Position numbers and translations under genes: made by a program. Below are positions 13,353-14,606 of a DNA stretch of 14,606 nucleotides, piece after piece. Within the stretch, counting starts at the first letter, position 1. Every line of letters begins with the position of its first letter. The notes under the pieces are model-generated. The model was not told the DNA's origin. It saw only the letters and a list, made by a program, of their open reading frames with translations, and ran no database searches. Source of the stretch: Bacteroidota bacterium (GTDB lineage Bacteria; Bacteroidota; Bacteroidia; Chitinophagales; Chitinophagaceae); the NCBI GenBank assembly GCA_947462495.1, contig CANHOY010000022.1:1-14606 (forward strand), given 5' to 3'.

Positions 13353-14606
13353 ATGCAATCTCCAACTAAAAAAGCTTTGGTGATAGGTGCTGGCTTTGCT
13401 GGCATGTCTGTAGCTACTTTTTTAGCAAAAAAAGGATGGAGTGTAACTGTTATTGAAAAACACAATTTACCAGGTGGAAGGGCCAGAAAATTTGAAGCAC
13501 AAGGTTTTACTTTTGACATGGGTCCAAGTTGGTACTGGATGCCTGATGTTTTTGAAAGATATTTTAATTCATTTGGGAAAAAAGTTTCCGATTTTTACAA
13601 ATTAAAAAGACTTGACCCCTCTTACCGTGTTTACTTTGATCAAACGCATTGGGACATGCCAGCGAATTATACTGAATTAGCCGCTTTATTAGAAAGCGTA
13701 GAACCCGGTGCAGCAAAGGCTTTGGATCAATTCATGGAGGAAGCTAAATTTAAATATGAGGTAGGTGTGGGTAAACTAGTACATCAGCCAGGTATTTCTT
13801 TAAAAGAATTTATAGATATAGATTTAATCAAAGGTGTTTTTAAATTAGATGTATTTCAATCAATGAAAAAACATGTAGCTCGTTTTTTCAAACATCCATA
13901 TATTCAAACCTTAATGGAATTTCCCGTTTTGTTTTTAGGGGCACTTCCACAAAATACGCCTGCCTTATATAGTTTAATGAACTATGCAGATATCAAAGGA
14001 GGTACTTGGTATCCAGAATTTGGCATGTACAGTATTGTGCAAGCTATGTATGATACTGCTCTTACACAAGGAGTTCAATTTCATTTCAATGAAGAAGCTT
14101 TGCAAATTGATATAGTCAATGGATTAGCCAAGTCTTGCTTAACTAAATCAAGTGTAACAGGCGAACAAAAGCATTATGAATTTGAGGTGGTCATTGGTGC
14201 TGGCGATTATCATCATATTGAAACAAATCTATTAGCCACTAAATACCAATCGTATACTGCAAGTTATTGGGATACCCGCACTATGGCTCCAAGTTCATTA
14301 TTGTATTATGTAGGCTTGAATAAAAAATTAACGGGTGTCACGCATCACTCCTTATTTTTTGATACAGACTTTGCCATTCATGGTAAAGAAATTTATACAG
14401 CACCTAGTTGGCCAAGCAAGCCTTTGTTTTATGCTTCTGTACCTTCTGTCACCGATTCCACAGTGGCGCCTCAAGGCAGTGAAAATTTATTTTTATTGAT
14501 ACCAGTAGCTGCGGGTTTAGAAGGAGACACAGAAGAAGTTCGAGAAAAATATTTTAATGAACTCATAGCGCGATTAGAGGAAAGATGGGGCCAATCCATT
14601 GCAGAG
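13353..14606 (+). CDS. crtI: Phytoene desaturase (CrtI), partial, truncated by the window end
   Basis: CrtI is an FAD-dependent desaturase that turns phytoene into lycopene or neurosporene in carotenoid synthesis. The frame is open from the ATG at 13353 to the last base, giving 418 of the roughly 490-500 residues expected. The N-terminal dinucleotide-binding motif VIGAGFAGMS has Gly12, Gly14 and Gly17. Glu35 of IEKH would bind the ribose, followed by PGGRA (40-44), and GFTFDMGPSW (51-60) is typical of bacterial phytoene desaturases. FGMYSIVQAM in the middle matches the conserved P/FGGM(Y)xIvqal region. Its ATG lies 4 bases after the sigma-factor stop, suggesting translational coupling. Related desaturases of diapophytoene or zeta-carotene are possible. 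The C-terminal FAD motif lies beyond the window. Confidence 0.93.
   Translation, partial: MQSPTKKALVIGAGFAGMSVATFLAKKGWSVTVIEKHNLPGGRARKFEAQGFTFDMGPSWYWMPDVFERYFNSFGKKVSDFYKLKRLDPSYRVYFDQTHWDMPANYTELAALLESVEPGAAKALDQFMEEAKFKYEVGVGKLVHQPGISLKEFIDIDLIKGVFKLDVFQSMKKHVARFFKHPYIQTLMEFPVLFLGALPQNTPALYSLMNYADIKGGTWYPEFGMYSIVQAMYDTALTQGVQFHFNEEALQIDIVNGLAKSCLTKSSVTGEQKHYEFEVVIGAGDYHHIETNLLATKYQSYTASYWDTRTMAPSSLLYYVGLNKKLTGVTHHSLFFDTDFAIHGKEIYTAPSWPSKPLFYASVPSVTDSTVAPQGSENLFLLIPVAAGLEGDTEEVREKYFNELIARLEERWGQSIAE

Overview
The window looks like a chromosomal segment of an AT-rich Bacteroidota bacterium, most plausibly Chitinophagaceae (Sediminibacterium-like; the genus is a guess). The reasons are a TonB-dependent receptor with an N-terminal carboxypeptidase-regulatory-like domain, start codons without Shine-Dalgarno sequences, one clean Bacteroidota-type promoter (TTTG-N19-TAnnTTTG), and a MerR/B12 regulator - ECF sigma - crtI carotenoid arrangement. 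No insertion sequence, tRNA, rRNA or CRISPR array is visible. Gene density is high and no gap exceeds about 250 bases.

Layout. Positions 1-377 (minus) hold most of a UmuD-like S24 protein cut by the window edge, in which both catalytic residues and the residue before the cleavage site are changed. Positions 552-1640 (plus) encode a lone Rieske oxygenase. Convergent to it is an exported SAM hydrolase (DUF62), 1651-2556 minus. A 929-residue TonB-dependent receptor (2803-5592 minus) follows, with a clear intrinsic terminator. Next is an amino-sugar salvage pair: a protein joining an AmgK-like sugar kinase to a RapZ C-terminal domain (5696-7135), then a MurU-like uridylyltransferase (7143-7907). 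A convergent membrane acetyltransferase of the HGSNAT/NagX family (7932-9086 minus) lies next to them. A dTDP-sugar operon rfbB-rfbC-rfbA (9121-11655) has no rfbD here. The window ends with a carotenoid module: a CarH/LitR-like B12-binding MerR regulator (11748-12626), an ECF sigma factor (12848-13348), and the first 418 codons of phytoene desaturase crtI, which runs off the right edge.

How the genes fit together. The kinase-RapZ fusion and the MurU-like protein would convert salvaged MurNAc to its 1-phosphate and then to UDP-MurNAc, bypassing de novo synthesis. The RapZ domain may be a built-in sensor of amino-sugar phosphate. The CarH-like regulator probably controls the sigma factor, and through it crtI and further carotenoid genes. 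The region before the sigma gene carries two inverted repeats built from the same TGTTTA/TAAACA half-site, which are good operator candidates. The points most worth a second look are the kinase-RapZ fusion, the degenerate UmuD, the CarH-like protein lacking one light-state cobalt-ligand histidine, and the paired operator-like palindromes.
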